64,000 nt of DNA, taken from the NCBI GenBank assembly GCA_944325595.1, contig CALVAQ010000004.1:106310-170309 (forward strand). Direction: 5' to 3'. This DNA comes from Candidatus Gastranaerophilales bacterium (GTDB taxonomy: Bacteria; Cyanobacteriota; Vampirovibrionia; Gastranaerophilales; Gastranaerophilaceae). Within the stretch, counting starts at the first letter, position 1, and each line of letters starts with the position of its first letter. A program made the translations under genes and the position numbers. The notes beneath the pieces were generated by a model that was not told the DNA's origin, ran no database searches, and saw only the letters and a program-made list of their open reading frames with translations. Below are positions 16,696 through 25,547 of this stretch, in pieces.

Positions 16696-17058
16696 CTATG
16701 CTTCTTCTGCCGGAGCTTCTGCTGCAGCTGTTTTTGATTTTGCTGCTGTTGTTCTGATTTTTGTAATCATAACTCTGGAGAAGAACTGTCTGTGACCCTG
16801 TTTTCTTCTGTAGCCTTTTTTTGCTCTCTGTTTGAAAACAATAACTTTTTTAGCTTTGTCGTGTTTTACGATTTTTCCTTCAACAGAAGCTTTGTCAACG
16901 TATGGTGCACCTACTTTTGATTTTGCACCGTTTACGAGCATAACGACTTTGTCGAATATAACTTTTTCATTTTCTTCGCCGTCAACGAGCTCTATGTCAA
17001 CGTAGCGACCTTCTTCTACTTTGTACTGTTTTCCGCCTGTTTCAACTATTGCGTACAT
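16696..17058 (-). CDS. rplU: 50S ribosomal protein L21
   Basis: 120 residues from ATG 17058 ([17 protein letters not shown]), preceded by AAAGGAA; the frame continues upstream to 17106, but family starts agree with [13 protein letters not shown]21 binds 23S rRNA in the large subunit. The C-terminal signature [19 protein letters not shown] is present, followed by a lineage-specific Ala/Lys tail. A promoter is visible at 17163-17191, leaving a leader of about 100 bases where an L21-type autoregulatory structure could sit. Confidence 0.97.
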   Translation of the reverse strand: MYAIVETGGKQYKVEEGRYVDIELVDGEENEKVIFDKVVMLVNGAKSKVGAPYVDKASVEGKIVKHDKAKKVIVFKQRAKKGYRRKQGHRQFFSRVMITKIRTTAAKSKTAAAEAPAEEA

Positions 17059-17162
17059 TTTCTTTTCCTTTCTTTTGAGGAGTTGTAGCCCGGATTCGGT
17101 CTTCAATTTTTACGCAATCCGTGCATTTTAAGACAACTTACCTATCTAACATTGTATAGTCA

Positions 17163-17191
17163 AGTTTAACAAGCACATGATACGCTGTCAA
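17163..17191 (-). promoter_or_regulatory. Probable rplU-rpmA promoter
   Basis: On the minus strand TTGACA (17186-17191) is followed after 17 bases by TAAACT (17163-17168), a perfect -35 and a four-of-six -10 element, about 100 bases upstream of the rplU start codon. Confidence 0.5.
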
Positions 17192-17244
17192 TATTGAAAG
17201 ACATATTGTATTGCAGTTGTAAACACTTTGAAATATAAAAATAA

Positions 17245-17264
17245 ACCCGCTGTTTTTAGCGGGT
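17245..17264 (-). terminator. Minus-strand terminator upstream of rplU
   Basis: ACCCGCT (17245-17251) pairs with AGCGGGT (17258-17264); read on the minus strand it is followed by a T-rich run. It ends transcripts coming from the radical SAM gene side. Confidence 0.75.
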
Positions 17265-17608
17265 GAAATAGCTGGATTGTGTCTGGGTAATTAAATGTTA
17301 CCTTTATGTTATCTGAAGAATTTTTTGAGGCTATTACCCGACTGTCTAATATTTCTATTTTGGCAGATACTTTCTTTCTCCTGGCAGAGCCGTACGAATC
17401 AGGATGCGCTTTGGGTATGCCTGCAAGATACAAAGAAAGAAAAGTATTACAAAAAAGAGAAACATACGCTCTCAAAAGTAAATCAAAAAACAAACTGTCA
17501 TTCTGAAGCGTTCAAAAAATATCGTCATAACTATAACGCTGTATCCAGAATCTTGCCAATCCGGTGTAATTCCCATGTTATGTGGTTATTAACCTGTTTT
17601 TCAAACAT
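17265..17608. other. 344-base stretch without a convincing gene
   Basis: This region lies between the radical SAM stop and the terminator at 17245-17264. Both strands carry open frames of 60-135 codons that overlap one another; the minus-strand frame runs through the terminator itself and none has a good ribosome binding site. The base mix is less AT-rich than other gaps here, for example around 17380-17430. It could be a decayed gene or a non-coding RNA ending at the hairpin. Confidence 0.4.
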
Positions 17609-19057
17609 TTATTTGTTTATATTCTTTTTGGTTATGACAAAATTATCAACAGTGTTTGCGAGTTCGGGTGCAGGTGTATTTTTACCATCAATATTAAGTT
17701 GAATTTCTGTTTTTAAAAATCTTGCATAATCCATATTGTATACCTTTCCGTCAGCATCAATAAGTCTTTGCATCAATATATGAGCCATTCTTGGATTATC
17801 TTTGTATTCTTTAATGAAAAGAGGTGTCATTTCTGCGTGATTTTGCATAGTTTTTGCTTTTATATTATGCTCTTTCAAAAATTTTTGCATTCTGCCGGAA
17901 GAATTGAGTTCAGTGTCAATGACAGACATTTTTTCTGCGTATTGGTTGAGTTTTTCTCTAAGCTCATTATACGTTTTTATGTACTTTTGCTCTCCTGTTA
18001 AGTCTTTTGTGTACATTTCTTTTAATTTTTTAATAACGTCAATGCACAAATCTTCCATATCTTCTGGTCTAAAATATTTTGTGTTTTTGTCTTTAGGGTT
18101 GAATGCACGCATAATGACACTGAATTTTTGACTTTTTAACAGAGGAGTGAATGTAAACAAGACATTTGCCATATCCGAGACATATCTTTCCCTCAATTGT
18201 TTTGCTTTTGCCGTGTCAGCTTTTTTCAGTGCCCTGACGGAACCAATATAAGATGTATTGAATACATTGAAGGAGATGTTAAATTGATTCAGCATTTCCA
18301 TATTTTCTTCATTTGAGAAGAATTCAGCATATTTTTCAGCTCTTTTTTGCATTTTAGGATTGTTTCTATACCAGCCGGAAGTATCAAAAACGGATTTTCT
18401 TCCCATTGAGTCATATAGTTCTTTTGTGAGTTGTGTAAAGTCAAATTCTTTGCCTTTTTTATTCTTCAAAACTATATCCATACAGTCTGCATCGTAGAAT
18501 AATTCAGTCGAGAGGAATATCAGGTCACCGTTCGCACTGGGGAAATTTTCTCCATAAATATCAATATTGTGCAGTCTCTTTCGTAATGTTTTAAAACCGT
18601 CCATAATTTTGTGAAAATCTTCATAGGACATCTCTCTGTTTGATGGCTTTGCATCAGCATAGCAGTGTCCGCACATGTGGTTGCAGCCTCTTTTTACGGC
18701 AATAACATGCAAGCCCTCGCACAGATATTGGATTTCTTTCATTGTGAGACCTTTGAAGACATCAATTTTGTATTGTATGCCTTCCAATAAATCCAGATTA
18801 AAAAATCTAAGAATAAAACTGTCAGGATTTTCCAGCGTGTATTCAAAAAGTTCATCAGCGGCTCTTTTGGCTTTTTGGTATTTTATAAAATCATCCGTTT
18901 CTTTTTTTATGTCAAATCCTTTAAAAGATGGCGGACAATATGTTTGAACTGGCTGAGTAATTTGAGCGGAGGTATTGTATGATAATCTGTTTGCATTTGT
19001 TTTCTGCTCAAAATATGTGCGTTTATTCAAATTCGGATTTACTGCTGAGATTTTCAT
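17609..19057 (-). CDS. Radical SAM protein with N-terminal PSFKG tag
   Basis: 482 residues. A polar N-terminus starting MKISAVN runs to PSFKG at 43-47, as in several other proteins here. After a helical stretch comes the radical SAM motif C125-NHM-C129-GH-C132 (RGCNHMCGHCYADA), which holds a [4Fe-4S] cluster that cleaves AdoMet. Downstream strands such as LHNIDIYGENFPSANGD are compatible with a partial TIM barrel. The C-terminal third is Lys-rich and helical, without an obvious second Fe-S (SPASM) cysteine set. No candidate peptide substrate or maturation partner is adjacent. Start ATG 19057. The reaction is unknown. Confidence 0.85.
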   Translation of the reverse strand: MKISAVNPNLNKRTYFEQKTNANRLSYNTSAQITQPVQTYCPPSFKGFDIKKETDDFIKYQKAKRAADELFEYTLENPDSFILRFFNLDLLEGIQYKIDVFKGLTMKEIQYLCEGLHVIAVKRGCNHMCGHCYADAKPSNREMSYEDFHKIMDGFKTLRKRLHNIDIYGENFPSANGDLIFLSTELFYDADCMDIVLKNKKGKEFDFTQLTKELYDSMGRKSVFDTSGWYRNNPKMQKRAEKYAEFFSNEENMEMLNQFNISFNVFNTSYIGSVRALKKADTAKAKQLRERYVSDMANVLFTFTPLLKSQKFSVIMRAFNPKDKNTKYFRPEDMEDLCIDVIKKLKEMYTKDLTGEQKYIKTYNELREKLNQYAEKMSVIDTELNSSGRMQKFLKEHNIKAKTMQNHAEMTPLFIKEYKDNPRMAHILMQRLIDADGKVYNMDYARFLKTEIQLNIDGKNTPAPELANTVDNFVITKKNINK

Positions 19058-19095
19058 ACAGGCAGAAAAACCCGTAAAAATATTTTTTGCTGTTT

Positions 19096-19974
19096 TTACT
19101 GTGCCATTAGTTTGTTGTAGATATCAAGCGCTTCTTGAGCTTTTTTAGGTTTTTTGAGCATTTTGTATGTGTACGCAAGATTGTAATAAAATACAGGGTC
19201 ATCGGGGTTTGCCTTTATTGCAAGTCCAAACTCGTATCTTGCGTTGAACCAACTTTTCTTTTTCAGATAACAACAGCCTCTGTTGTAATATGCATAAGCG
19301 TAATTTTTGTTTATTTTCAAAGCTTTTCTGTATTCGCCGAGAGCTGCATTAATTTTGTTGTCGTAAAAATATATGTTTCCGAGATTGTAATGTGCTTTGT
19401 AATTTCTGTCATCGGCGAGAATTGCTTTTTTCAAGAAGAAAACAGCATCTATAGTTTTGCCCTCATCCTGAGATATGTTAGCCAGAATCATCCAGTCTTC
19501 AGAAGATTTTTGAGCATCAGGTATCTGTTTGTATATGGCGAGTGCTTCTGCCGGTTTGTTTGAATTGTACAGGAGTTTTGCCTGATTTCTCAAATCTCTG
19601 TATGCATCAATCTGGTCTTGCGTGGCTGTTTTGGGTTCTGATGCTTGCGGCTGTTGCTCTTTTCCATTTTTTATAAAGCTGAAATCCCTGCTTTTCTTTT
19701 CTTTTGCCGGAGTTGCTTTTTTGCCGGTTTGCGGCGATTGTTGTGGTTCCGGCTGAGTCTTTGTTGCGTGTTGTTTAACTGTAGGCTGTTTTTCTGTTTT
19801 TTGAGGAACCTCCGGTTTCTTTTCTGCCTTTGCCGGAGTTGTCTTTGCCGGTTCTTTAATATCTTTTGGCGCTGCAGGAACAGGTACGGCAAATGATGCG
19901 CTGTTCATTCCTGACAGAGCAAAAAGCGCAGCAGATACAATAAAACCGTGTAATATCCTTTGAACATTAAACAT
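19096..19974 (-). CDS. Exported tetratricopeptide-repeat protein
   Basis: 292 residues from ATG 19974; a TTG six codons upstream is the alternative. A signal peptide (FIVSAALFALSGMNSASFA) is followed by a low-complexity Pro/Lys/Thr/Gln linker of about 80 residues, typical of a span across periplasm or wall. The C-terminal half contains three to four TPR units, for example YKAHYNLGNIYFYDNKINAA, with the usual A/G/Y positions. TPR proteins mediate protein contacts, and the linker suggests an envelope-anchored assembly role. It lies upstream of the radical SAM gene on the same strand. Confidence 0.8.
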   Translation of the reverse strand: MFNVQRILHGFIVSAALFALSGMNSASFAVPVPAAPKDIKEPAKTTPAKAEKKPEVPQKTEKQPTVKQHATKTQPEPQQSPQTGKKATPAKEKKSRDFSFIKNGKEQQPQASEPKTATQDQIDAYRDLRNQAKLLYNSNKPAEALAIYKQIPDAQKSSEDWMILANISQDEGKTIDAVFFLKKAILADDRNYKAHYNLGNIYFYDNKINAALGEYRKALKINKNYAYAYYNRGCCYLKKKSWFNARYEFGLAIKANPDDPVFYYNLAYTYKMLKKPKKAQEALDIYNKLMAQ

Positions 19975-20133
19975 ACCAAGATTATAATTCAAGCTTTGTT
20001 TTTTAACAAATTGATTTATGTTAACAAATATTACAATTTTTTTTGATTTTAAAATTCAAATCATTAAATTGTTTTTATAAAAGTAAGGCAATAATTTTTA
20101 AGGTTTTAGTTAAAAGAAAATAAAGAGAATTTT

Positions 20134-20301
20134 ATGAATCAGGAAAACAAAGAACCACGCATACTCACAAAATCGGAATTTGTATTGTTCAACTTGAATT
20201 TGAAAGCAAAAAATATCAAAAACGGATATTCAATACGTAACAGTTTGATATCTCTGGTAAATTTTGTTGATGCTGGACATTTAAGTTTTGCTAATCCATA
20301 G
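20134..20301 (+). CDS. Possible small protein (55 aa)
   Basis: ATG 20134, preceded by AAAGAGAA, opens a 55-residue frame ending at TAG 20299-20301, with NLNLKAKNIKNGYSIRNSLI in the middle. It is convergent with hisH and overlaps its end by 21 bases. No family is recognised. It could be a genuine short gene or the remnant of a longer one. Confidence 0.35.
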   Translation: MNQENKEPRILTKSEFVLFNLNLKAKNIKNGYSIRNSLISLVNFVDAGHLSFANP

Positions 20302-20880
20302 CCGGAAAAAGTCCATTCCTGCGTTTGCGCTTTTTTCAGGATGAAACTGCACGGCAGTGAGATTGTCTTTTTGTATTGATGCACAAAAGTCAATGTTGTA
20401 ATTTGCTGTTGAAGAAACAATTGTTTTGTCCTCAGGCTCAACATAGAAAGAATTTACAAAATAGAAAAATTCGTCCTTGAGATAGGAGTTGTTCTTTGTT
20501 GTTTGAATTTTGTTCCAGCCTATTTGAGGGACTTTACCCTTTTGAAATTTTTTGACATTGCCTTTAAGAACAGAAAGTCCTTCAAAATTTGGTGCCTCTT
20601 CGCTTTTTTCAAAAAGAATTTGCAGCCCGAGACAAATTCCCAGAAACGGTTTTCCGTCTTTTATTGCTGTCTTAATCGGCTCTATGAGATTTTTTCTGTC
20701 CAGATTTTCAACTGCCTGCCTGAAATGACCCTGTCCGGGGAAAATTATCCTTTTTGCGTTTTTTATATCCGAAGCATCAGAAGAAATCAAAAAGTTTTCT
20801 CCAAGAAAATTGAGCATATTGGCAATGCTTTTTAGATTGCCGGCATCATAATCAACAATAACCGTGTTTTCCTTAGACAT
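20281..20880 (-). CDS. hisH: Imidazole glycerol phosphate synthase glutaminase subunit HisH
   Basis: 199 residues, class I glutamine amidotransferase. It releases ammonia from glutamine for HisF in histidine synthesis. The catalytic Cys lies in LGICLGLQILFE, the His-Glu pair in VQFHPEKS, and the N-terminal VDYDAGNLKSI and PGQGHF follow HisH, although most homologues have PGVGAF or PGVGHF. HisF is not adjacent; the gene instead ends a seven-gene operon. Its ATG overlaps the aminotransferase stop by one base (TAATG). Confidence 0.92.
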   Translation of the reverse strand: MSKENTVIVDYDAGNLKSIANMLNFLGENFLISSDASDIKNAKRIIFPGQGHFRQAVENLDRKNLIEPIKTAIKDGKPFLGICLGLQILFEKSEEAPNFEGLSVLKGNVKKFQKGKVPQIGWNKIQTTKNNSYLKDEFFYFVNSFYVEPEDKTIVSSTANYNIDFCASIQKDNLTAVQFHPEKSANAGMDFFRLWISKT

Positions 20881-22121
20881 TAAAAGTAAAAACCATCCTT
20901 TTTCATTCTTTCGATTACTTCTTTTAGCTGTTCATCCGTTGCAACAGCGGAAAGTCTGAAATAACCTTCTCCGTATTGCCCGAAACCGCTGCCCGGAACA
21001 ACCACAATACCTGATGTTTTGAGCAAATCATCCGTAAATTCTTTGGATGTTTTGTATTTTCTCGGTATAGGCTGCCAGATATAGAAAGTGGCTTTTGGGA
21101 TATCCTCGTCTTTTATTTCCCATCCGAGTTCTCTAAGCCCGTTTATTACAATCATCTGTTTTCTTTTAAAATCGATATTTGATTGTTTTATATATTCTTC
21201 GCCTTCAGCTGAATTCAGAATATCCGCACCGGCTTTTTGGATAACTTTAAAAATACCTGTGTCGATTGTGGACTTGAGCTTTCCGAAAGTCGATACTGCA
21301 TCTTTGTTTCCGCAAATCCATCCTAGACGGAAACCCGTCATTGAATATGGCTTTGAAAAACTGAAAAATTCAACGGCAACATCTTTTGCTCCATCCAGTT
21401 CAAGGATGCTGTGAGGCTTTTCGGCTTCATCAAAATATATGTCACAGTATGCTGCATCGCTCAAAAGCCATATTTGTTTTTCTTTGCAGAAGTCAACAAC
21501 ATGCTGCAGATATTCTTTTGTACAGGTTGCACCGAGCGGGTTTGAAGGATAGTTTATTATCATGGCTTTGACTTTTGTTTCATCATAGCCTTTTTGTTTC
21601 ATCTCCTCCCAGATTTTGTGCATATCTGGCATGTAGTTGTTTTCTTTGCTTAATTTATATCCGTAGCTTGTACCCCCGTTAGTTTTTACAATCTGTGTAT
21701 AAGATGCGTATCCGGGGTCAGGTACAAGTATAATATCTCTGTCTTTTTCAACCGTAGTCGGATTGATTAGGGCTCTGATAAAGTTTGCCAGCCCTTCTTT
21801 TGAACCAATCAGAGAAAATATCTCATTTTGGGTATCCAGCTCAACATTGAACCGCTCTTTCATACGCTGTTTTACTGCATCAAGAAACCAGCCTTCTCCC
21901 TTTGGTGTGGAGTAGGTATGAATTTGCGGTATAGAAAGCGAATTGACAATGCTTTCATAGACTTTTTTCGGCGGCGGAGCAACAGGTGCACCCATAGCAA
22001 GAGCTATTGGTTTTCTGCCTTTTTCTTCAAGTTCCGGTGTAAGTCTTGCCGCTTCTTGTTTTATTTGAAACATTATATACGTTTCTATTGATTTTGCGTA
22101 TTCGTTAAACAGTTCTTTCAT
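20880..22121 (-). CDS. Class I/II aminotransferase, probably LL-diaminopimelate aminotransferase-like
   Basis: 413 residues from ATG 22121, preceded by GGAGA; the longer frame to 22157 lies inside folE2. It has the PLP fold-type I layout: YSTPKGEGWFLDAVKQRM, INYPSNPLGATC (Asn contacting PLP), LSDAAYCDIYF (Asp and Tyr), and SFSKPYSMTGFRLGW with the Schiff-base Lys. These segments resemble LL-diaminopimelate aminotransferases, which make LL-DAP for lysine and peptidoglycan in one step, but related aspartate/alanine aminotransferases share them. It overlaps folE2 by 17 bases and hisH by one. Confidence 0.8.
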   Translation of the reverse strand: MKELFNEYAKSIETYIMFQIKQEAARLTPELEEKGRKPIALAMGAPVAPPPKKVYESIVNSLSIPQIHTYSTPKGEGWFLDAVKQRMKERFNVELDTQNEIFSLIGSKEGLANFIRALINPTTVEKDRDIILVPDPGYASYTQIVKTNGGTSYGYKLSKENNYMPDMHKIWEEMKQKGYDETKVKAMIINYPSNPLGATCTKEYLQHVVDFCKEKQIWLLSDAAYCDIYFDEAEKPHSILELDGAKDVAVEFFSFSKPYSMTGFRLGWICGNKDAVSTFGKLKSTIDTGIFKVIQKAGADILNSAEGEEYIKQSNIDFKRKQMIVINGLRELGWEIKDEDIPKATFYIWQPIPRKYKTSKEFTDDLLKTSGIVVVPGSGFGQYGEGYFRLSAVATDEQLKEVIERMKKDGFYF

Positions 22122-22932
22122 TTTCTTTCTTTGTCTCCAGCTGGTATGCCCACGCACTGTGGTTGTGAATACTTTCTATTGACTCTACTTCCGCTTCAAA
22201 ATATTTGATTTTTGGGTTGTTTCGAAACTTCAAAACTATGTCTCGCAGTACATCTTCAACAAATTTGGGGTTGTCATAAGCTTTTTCCGTAACATATTTT
22301 TCGTCTTCTCTTTTTAAAAGCGGATAGACCTCACAAGAGGCTGTTTTTTCTATGTCCGAAATTAAATCTTCAAGCCAGATGTGTTCGCTTTCGTCATAGC
22401 TTATCAATACTTTTACAAATGCACGCTGGTTGTGTGCGGAATAATCGGAAATCTCTTTTGAACAGGGACACAGCGTTGTGACAGGGACTTTTGTCCCGAG
22501 GAAGAAATTGTATTTGTTTCCGTCGAGTTTTCCTTCAAATGAGCAATCGTATGCCATAAGGGATTTTTGTTTTGAAACAGGTGCTTCTTTTTCTATAAAA
22601 TATTTAAAATTGAACTTTACCTGTGCCGCTCTCGCTCCCAGTTTGTTTTGAATTGCTTCAAGACAGCCTTTTATGTCGACACCGAGGAGTTCTTTTTCTC
22701 TCCATTCGTTTAGGATTTCCATAAATCTCGACATATGGGTGCCTTTGTAATTCATATCAAGAGAAGCACAAATCGTGGCAGTGGCATATACTACCTGATT
22801 GTCTTTCCCTTTTCTCTGAATAATCAAAGGAACATCAACATTCTTTATTCCGACTTTCTGGATTTCAATCCCTCTGTTGTCAACAAGGTTTTGGACATCC
22901 TGAAGCGGTAAGTCTTTCAGGTGGCTTTTCAT
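22105..22932 (-). CDS. folE2: GTP cyclohydrolase FolE2 (type IB)
   Basis: 275 residues. It converts GTP to 7,8-dihydroneopterin triphosphate, the first step to folate and 7-deazapurines. The signature VPVTTLCPCSKEISDYSAHNQR includes the metal-binding Cys region and His, and the C-terminal ESIHNHSAW is typical. Type IB enzymes work with metals other than zinc, unlike FolE. In this operon it sits between a 110-residue protein and the aminotransferase; no other pterin gene is present. Start ATG 22932. Confidence 0.95.
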   Translation of the reverse strand: MKSHLKDLPLQDVQNLVDNRGIEIQKVGIKNVDVPLIIQRKGKDNQVVYATATICASLDMNYKGTHMSRFMEILNEWREKELLGVDIKGCLEAIQNKLGARAAQVKFNFKYFIEKEAPVSKQKSLMAYDCSFEGKLDGNKYNFFLGTKVPVTTLCPCSKEISDYSAHNQRAFVKVLISYDESEHIWLEDLISDIEKTASCEVYPLLKREDEKYVTEKAYDNPKFVEDVLRDIVLKFRNNPKIKYFEAEVESIESIHNHSAWAYQLETKKENERTV

Positions 22933-22942
22933 CTTTTTCTTC

Positions 22943-23275
22943 TTATTTTAAATCGTCTAAACCTTCCGTAGATTTTTGCTCCAACGCAAGAAGCAATTTT
23001 AATGCGGCAATTCTTTGCATTTTTGGCGGTGCAAGACGCAGCATTTCAATAGCTTTCATCATAACAGGATCTTTGTCATACCAGCGGTTGCCCTTGCCTT
23101 GATATTTTGCAATTGTTTCATAGAGATGTTCGATTACATCTGCAGCAACCTGCTCCTGCAGTTTCATAATATAATCCGCTGCTTCCGCTTTTGTTTCATC
23201 CGTCTGCAGCCTCAAAAGCTCAAGAGCTTCTTTGAGTACGGGATCTTTATCATACCAGCGTCTTTGTTGTGTCAT
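22943..23275 (-). CDS. Small protein with duplicated RWYDKDP motif
   Basis: 110 residues from ATG 23275 (GAGGAATAAAA just before). It consists of two similar halves: RRWYDKDPVLKEALELLRL at the start and NRWYDKDPVMMKAIEMLRL from about residue 63, each followed by helices. The repeat suggests a pseudo-dimeric helical fold. It lies 10 bases before folE2 and 39 after hydF, inside the operon. I do not recognise a named family; it may be specific to this lineage. Confidence 0.75.
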   Translation of the reverse strand: MTQQRRWYDKDPVLKEALELLRLQTDETKAEAADYIMKLQEQVAADVIEHLYETIAKYQGKGNRWYDKDPVMMKAIEMLRLAPPKMQRIAALKLLLALEQKSTEGLDDLK

Positions 23276-23314
23276 TTTTATTCCTCGCAAAATCTTTTCT
23301 TTATTATAATAGCT

Positions 23315-24532
23315 TTATTCTGCCGTGTCTATTATATTAAACGGCTCAAGTGCTCTTTTCAGTATTCCGAGACAGTGAGCAATAGTTATTCCGTAGTTTG
23401 TAATCGACAGATTTGCCTCTTTGCATTTCATAATCCTTGACAGGACTTCCCGTCGATTTGTCATACAGGCTCCGCAGTGGATTAAAAGCGCATAATCCTT
23501 TAAATTTTCAGGGAAATCATGTCCTGAATGATATACAAATTCTATTTGTTTACCGGTCTTTTTTTTCAGCAGATTAGGTATTTTTACACGTGCAATATCA
23601 TCTTCTATCTGGTGATGTGAGCAGCTTTCGCAGATTAGCACTTTGTCGCCGTCTTGAAGAGAATCGATTTTTTGGGCTCCGTTGTAAAATTCCTGCAAAT
23701 TGCCCTTTAGTCTTGCAAACAGGATTGAAAACGAAGTCAATTCAATATCTTCCGGTACTACTTCGGAAACTTTGGCAAAAGCCTGTGAATCCGTGATGAC
23801 CAGTCTCGGCTTTTCTTTCAGTTCTTCAATTGTTTCTTTTAGTTCGGCTTCTTGAGTAACAAAAGCCTTGCATCTGTTATCCAGAATATCTCTCAGCACC
23901 TGTACCTGCGGCAGTATCAGCCTCCCCTTTGGCGCTTCTTTGTCAACGGGAATAACAAGAACGATTGTATCTTTTTCTTTTATCAAATCACCGAGAATGG
24001 ACGGAGGGGTGATAAAATCCTCCGGACACACTTCAACAAGCTGCTTTTTCAAAAGATAAACCACATCTCTGTTTTTTGAAACACTGGCTAAAACGGGTTC
24101 TTTCACAAATTGCTTTATGAAGGATAATTTTTCTTCCGTAATTTTTCCTGCATCCTGTTTGTTTATGACAGCAAGGGTTGGTATGTTTCTTTTTTCAAAT
24201 TCTTTATAGAGATTTGTTTCATAATCATCCCAACCGTTAAAATCACAGATTATTATTGCAATGTCAGTTCTGTCAAAAATCTTTTTTGTTTTTTCAATTC
24301 TTTGTTCACCAAGCGCTCCGGCATCGTCAACACCTGCTGTATCAATAAAGACTACGGGACCCAGAGGAAGAAATTCCATTGTCTTTTCGACAGGGTCTGT
24401 AGTTGTGCCTGCGGTTTCCGATACAATGGAAATATCCTGATTGACGAGCCTGTTGATTAGTGATGATTTTCCCGCATTTCTCTTTCCGAAAATTCCTATA
24501 TGAAGTCTGTTTGCTTTCGGGGTGTTATTCAT
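23315..24532 (-). CDS. hydF: [FeFe]-hydrogenase H-cluster maturation GTPase HydF
   Basis: 405 residues from ATG 24532 (ATG 24544 is possible). HydF is the scaffold on which the diiron part of the [FeFe]-hydrogenase H-cluster is built before transfer. N-terminal GTPase: GIFGKRNAGKSSLINRL (P-loop), AGTTTDPVEKTM (G2), IDTAGVDD (G3), VINKQD (G4). The C-terminal domain carries CESCSHHQIEDD and LIHCGACMTNRREV, the Cys/His set binding its [4Fe-4S] cluster. HydE, HydG and a hydrogenase are not in the window, but their presence elsewhere is implied. It overlaps the flippase-like gene's end. Confidence 0.95.
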   Translation of the reverse strand: MNNTPKANRLHIGIFGKRNAGKSSLINRLVNQDISIVSETAGTTTDPVEKTMEFLPLGPVVFIDTAGVDDAGALGEQRIEKTKKIFDRTDIAIIICDFNGWDDYETNLYKEFEKRNIPTLAVINKQDAGKITEEKLSFIKQFVKEPVLASVSKNRDVVYLLKKQLVEVCPEDFITPPSILGDLIKEKDTIVLVIPVDKEAPKGRLILPQVQVLRDILDNRCKAFVTQEAELKETIEELKEKPRLVITDSQAFAKVSEVVPEDIELTSFSILFARLKGNLQEFYNGAQKIDSLQDGDKVLICESCSHHQIEDDIARVKIPNLLKKKTGKQIEFVYHSGHDFPENLKDYALLIHCGACMTNRREVLSRIMKCKEANLSITNYGITIAHCLGILKRALEPFNIIDTAE

Positions 24533-25547
24533 TGTTTGTATCATCCTGTTCTTGTTTTAGTTCATTTTTTATATTTTTTAAGCTTGTATCCGTTAAAGTA
24601 AAGTATATTACGGAAATAACCGTAATAGTGAGCATTATTATTATCTGGTGGACAAACGCTATTCCGAGCGCTCTTGACTTGTCTATATGGTATATCCCGA
24701 GTGCCAGTATGTATGCGTATTGATACGGACCGACAAAAATGGAAGAAGACGGAATTATTGTAGACAAAGCCAGAAAACTTAATACAAAAAATGCTATTGA
24801 TATTCCAAAATGAAATCCGAAGGCACATATCAAGAAGTAGGTCAAAATACACTCAATAGCCCAGGCAATACAGCTTGTCAAAAAAGCAATAAAGAAGCAT
24901 TTCGGGTTATTTAATGCCTGAAAACCTTCAAGAAATTTGTTACTCAGTTCTTCAGCTTTGAGCAGTTTATCTTTATGCGGTTCCAGATATTTTATCTGAG
25001 AAAGTTTATGAAAGATACAGCTTATTTTGTTTGTCTTAAAAAGTATATAAAAAAATAAAAGACTTCCCAGAAATAAAGCCGCTGCGCTGTAGGTGATATT
25101 AATTACCCAGTCATGTTTGAAATATGTCAGTGCGGCAAATATCAATATCAACAGGATGGAGATACCGTCAATTATTCTTTCAAGGATAATTGAACCCAGC
25201 ATTTTCATTCTGCTTTCATTGAGATTGCCTCCGATATGATATGCACGCCAGAAATCACCTGCACGGGCAGGAAGGTAGCTGTTCAGTGTATTTCCTGTTG
25301 TGAAGGCAAAAAAAGCTTCATTAACGGTCAGTTTGCTTGTCTCACAAAGCAGGTATTTCCATCTTATGCCTCTTATATAGAGACTCAAAACATATAACGG
25401 TACAAAGACAAACAAAATTTTGTAGTCAAAGATTTTGAATGTTTCAATGAGTCTTTGAAAATCAAGTTTCCAGAGTATCAGTATTATAAAGATAATACTG
25501 ACGACAATACCTATTATTTTTTCTTTGTGCCGCTTTAGTTTATCCAA
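24525..25547 (-). CDS. Lysylphosphatidylglycerol-synthase-TM / UPF0104 family membrane protein
   Basis: 340 residues with about eight membrane spans, the first being KIIGIVVSIIFIILILWKLD. Family signs are RGIRWKYLL, then NSYLPARAGDFWRAYHI with the conserved P-x-R-x-G-D/E turn, and later STIIPSSSIFVGPYQYAY. Members include the flippase part of MprF and AglD-like proteins; they move or modify lipids or lipid-linked sugars, and the exact cargo here is unknown. It overlaps the dehydrogenase upstream by 8 bases and hydF downstream, so the three are coupled. Confidence 0.85.
   Translation of the reverse strand: MDKLKRHKEKIIGIVVSIIFIILILWKLDFQRLIETFKIFDYKILFVFVPLYVLSLYIRGIRWKYLLCETSKLTVNEAFFAFTTGNTLNSYLPARAGDFWRAYHIGGNLNESRMKMLGSIILERIIDGISILLILIFAALTYFKHDWVINITYSAAALFLGSLLFFYILFKTNKISCIFHKLSQIKYLEPHKDKLLKAEELSNKFLEGFQALNNPKCFFIAFLTSCIAWAIECILTYFLICAFGFHFGISIAFFVLSFLALSTIIPSSSIFVGPYQYAYILALGIYHIDKSRALGIAFVHQIIIMLTITVISVIYFTLTDTSLKNIKNELKQEQDDTNNE

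Noticed and set aside
17188..17702. Overlapping ORFs of 66-135 codons on both strands
   Set aside because: They overlap each other, a terminator and the end of the radical SAM gene, and lack start signals.
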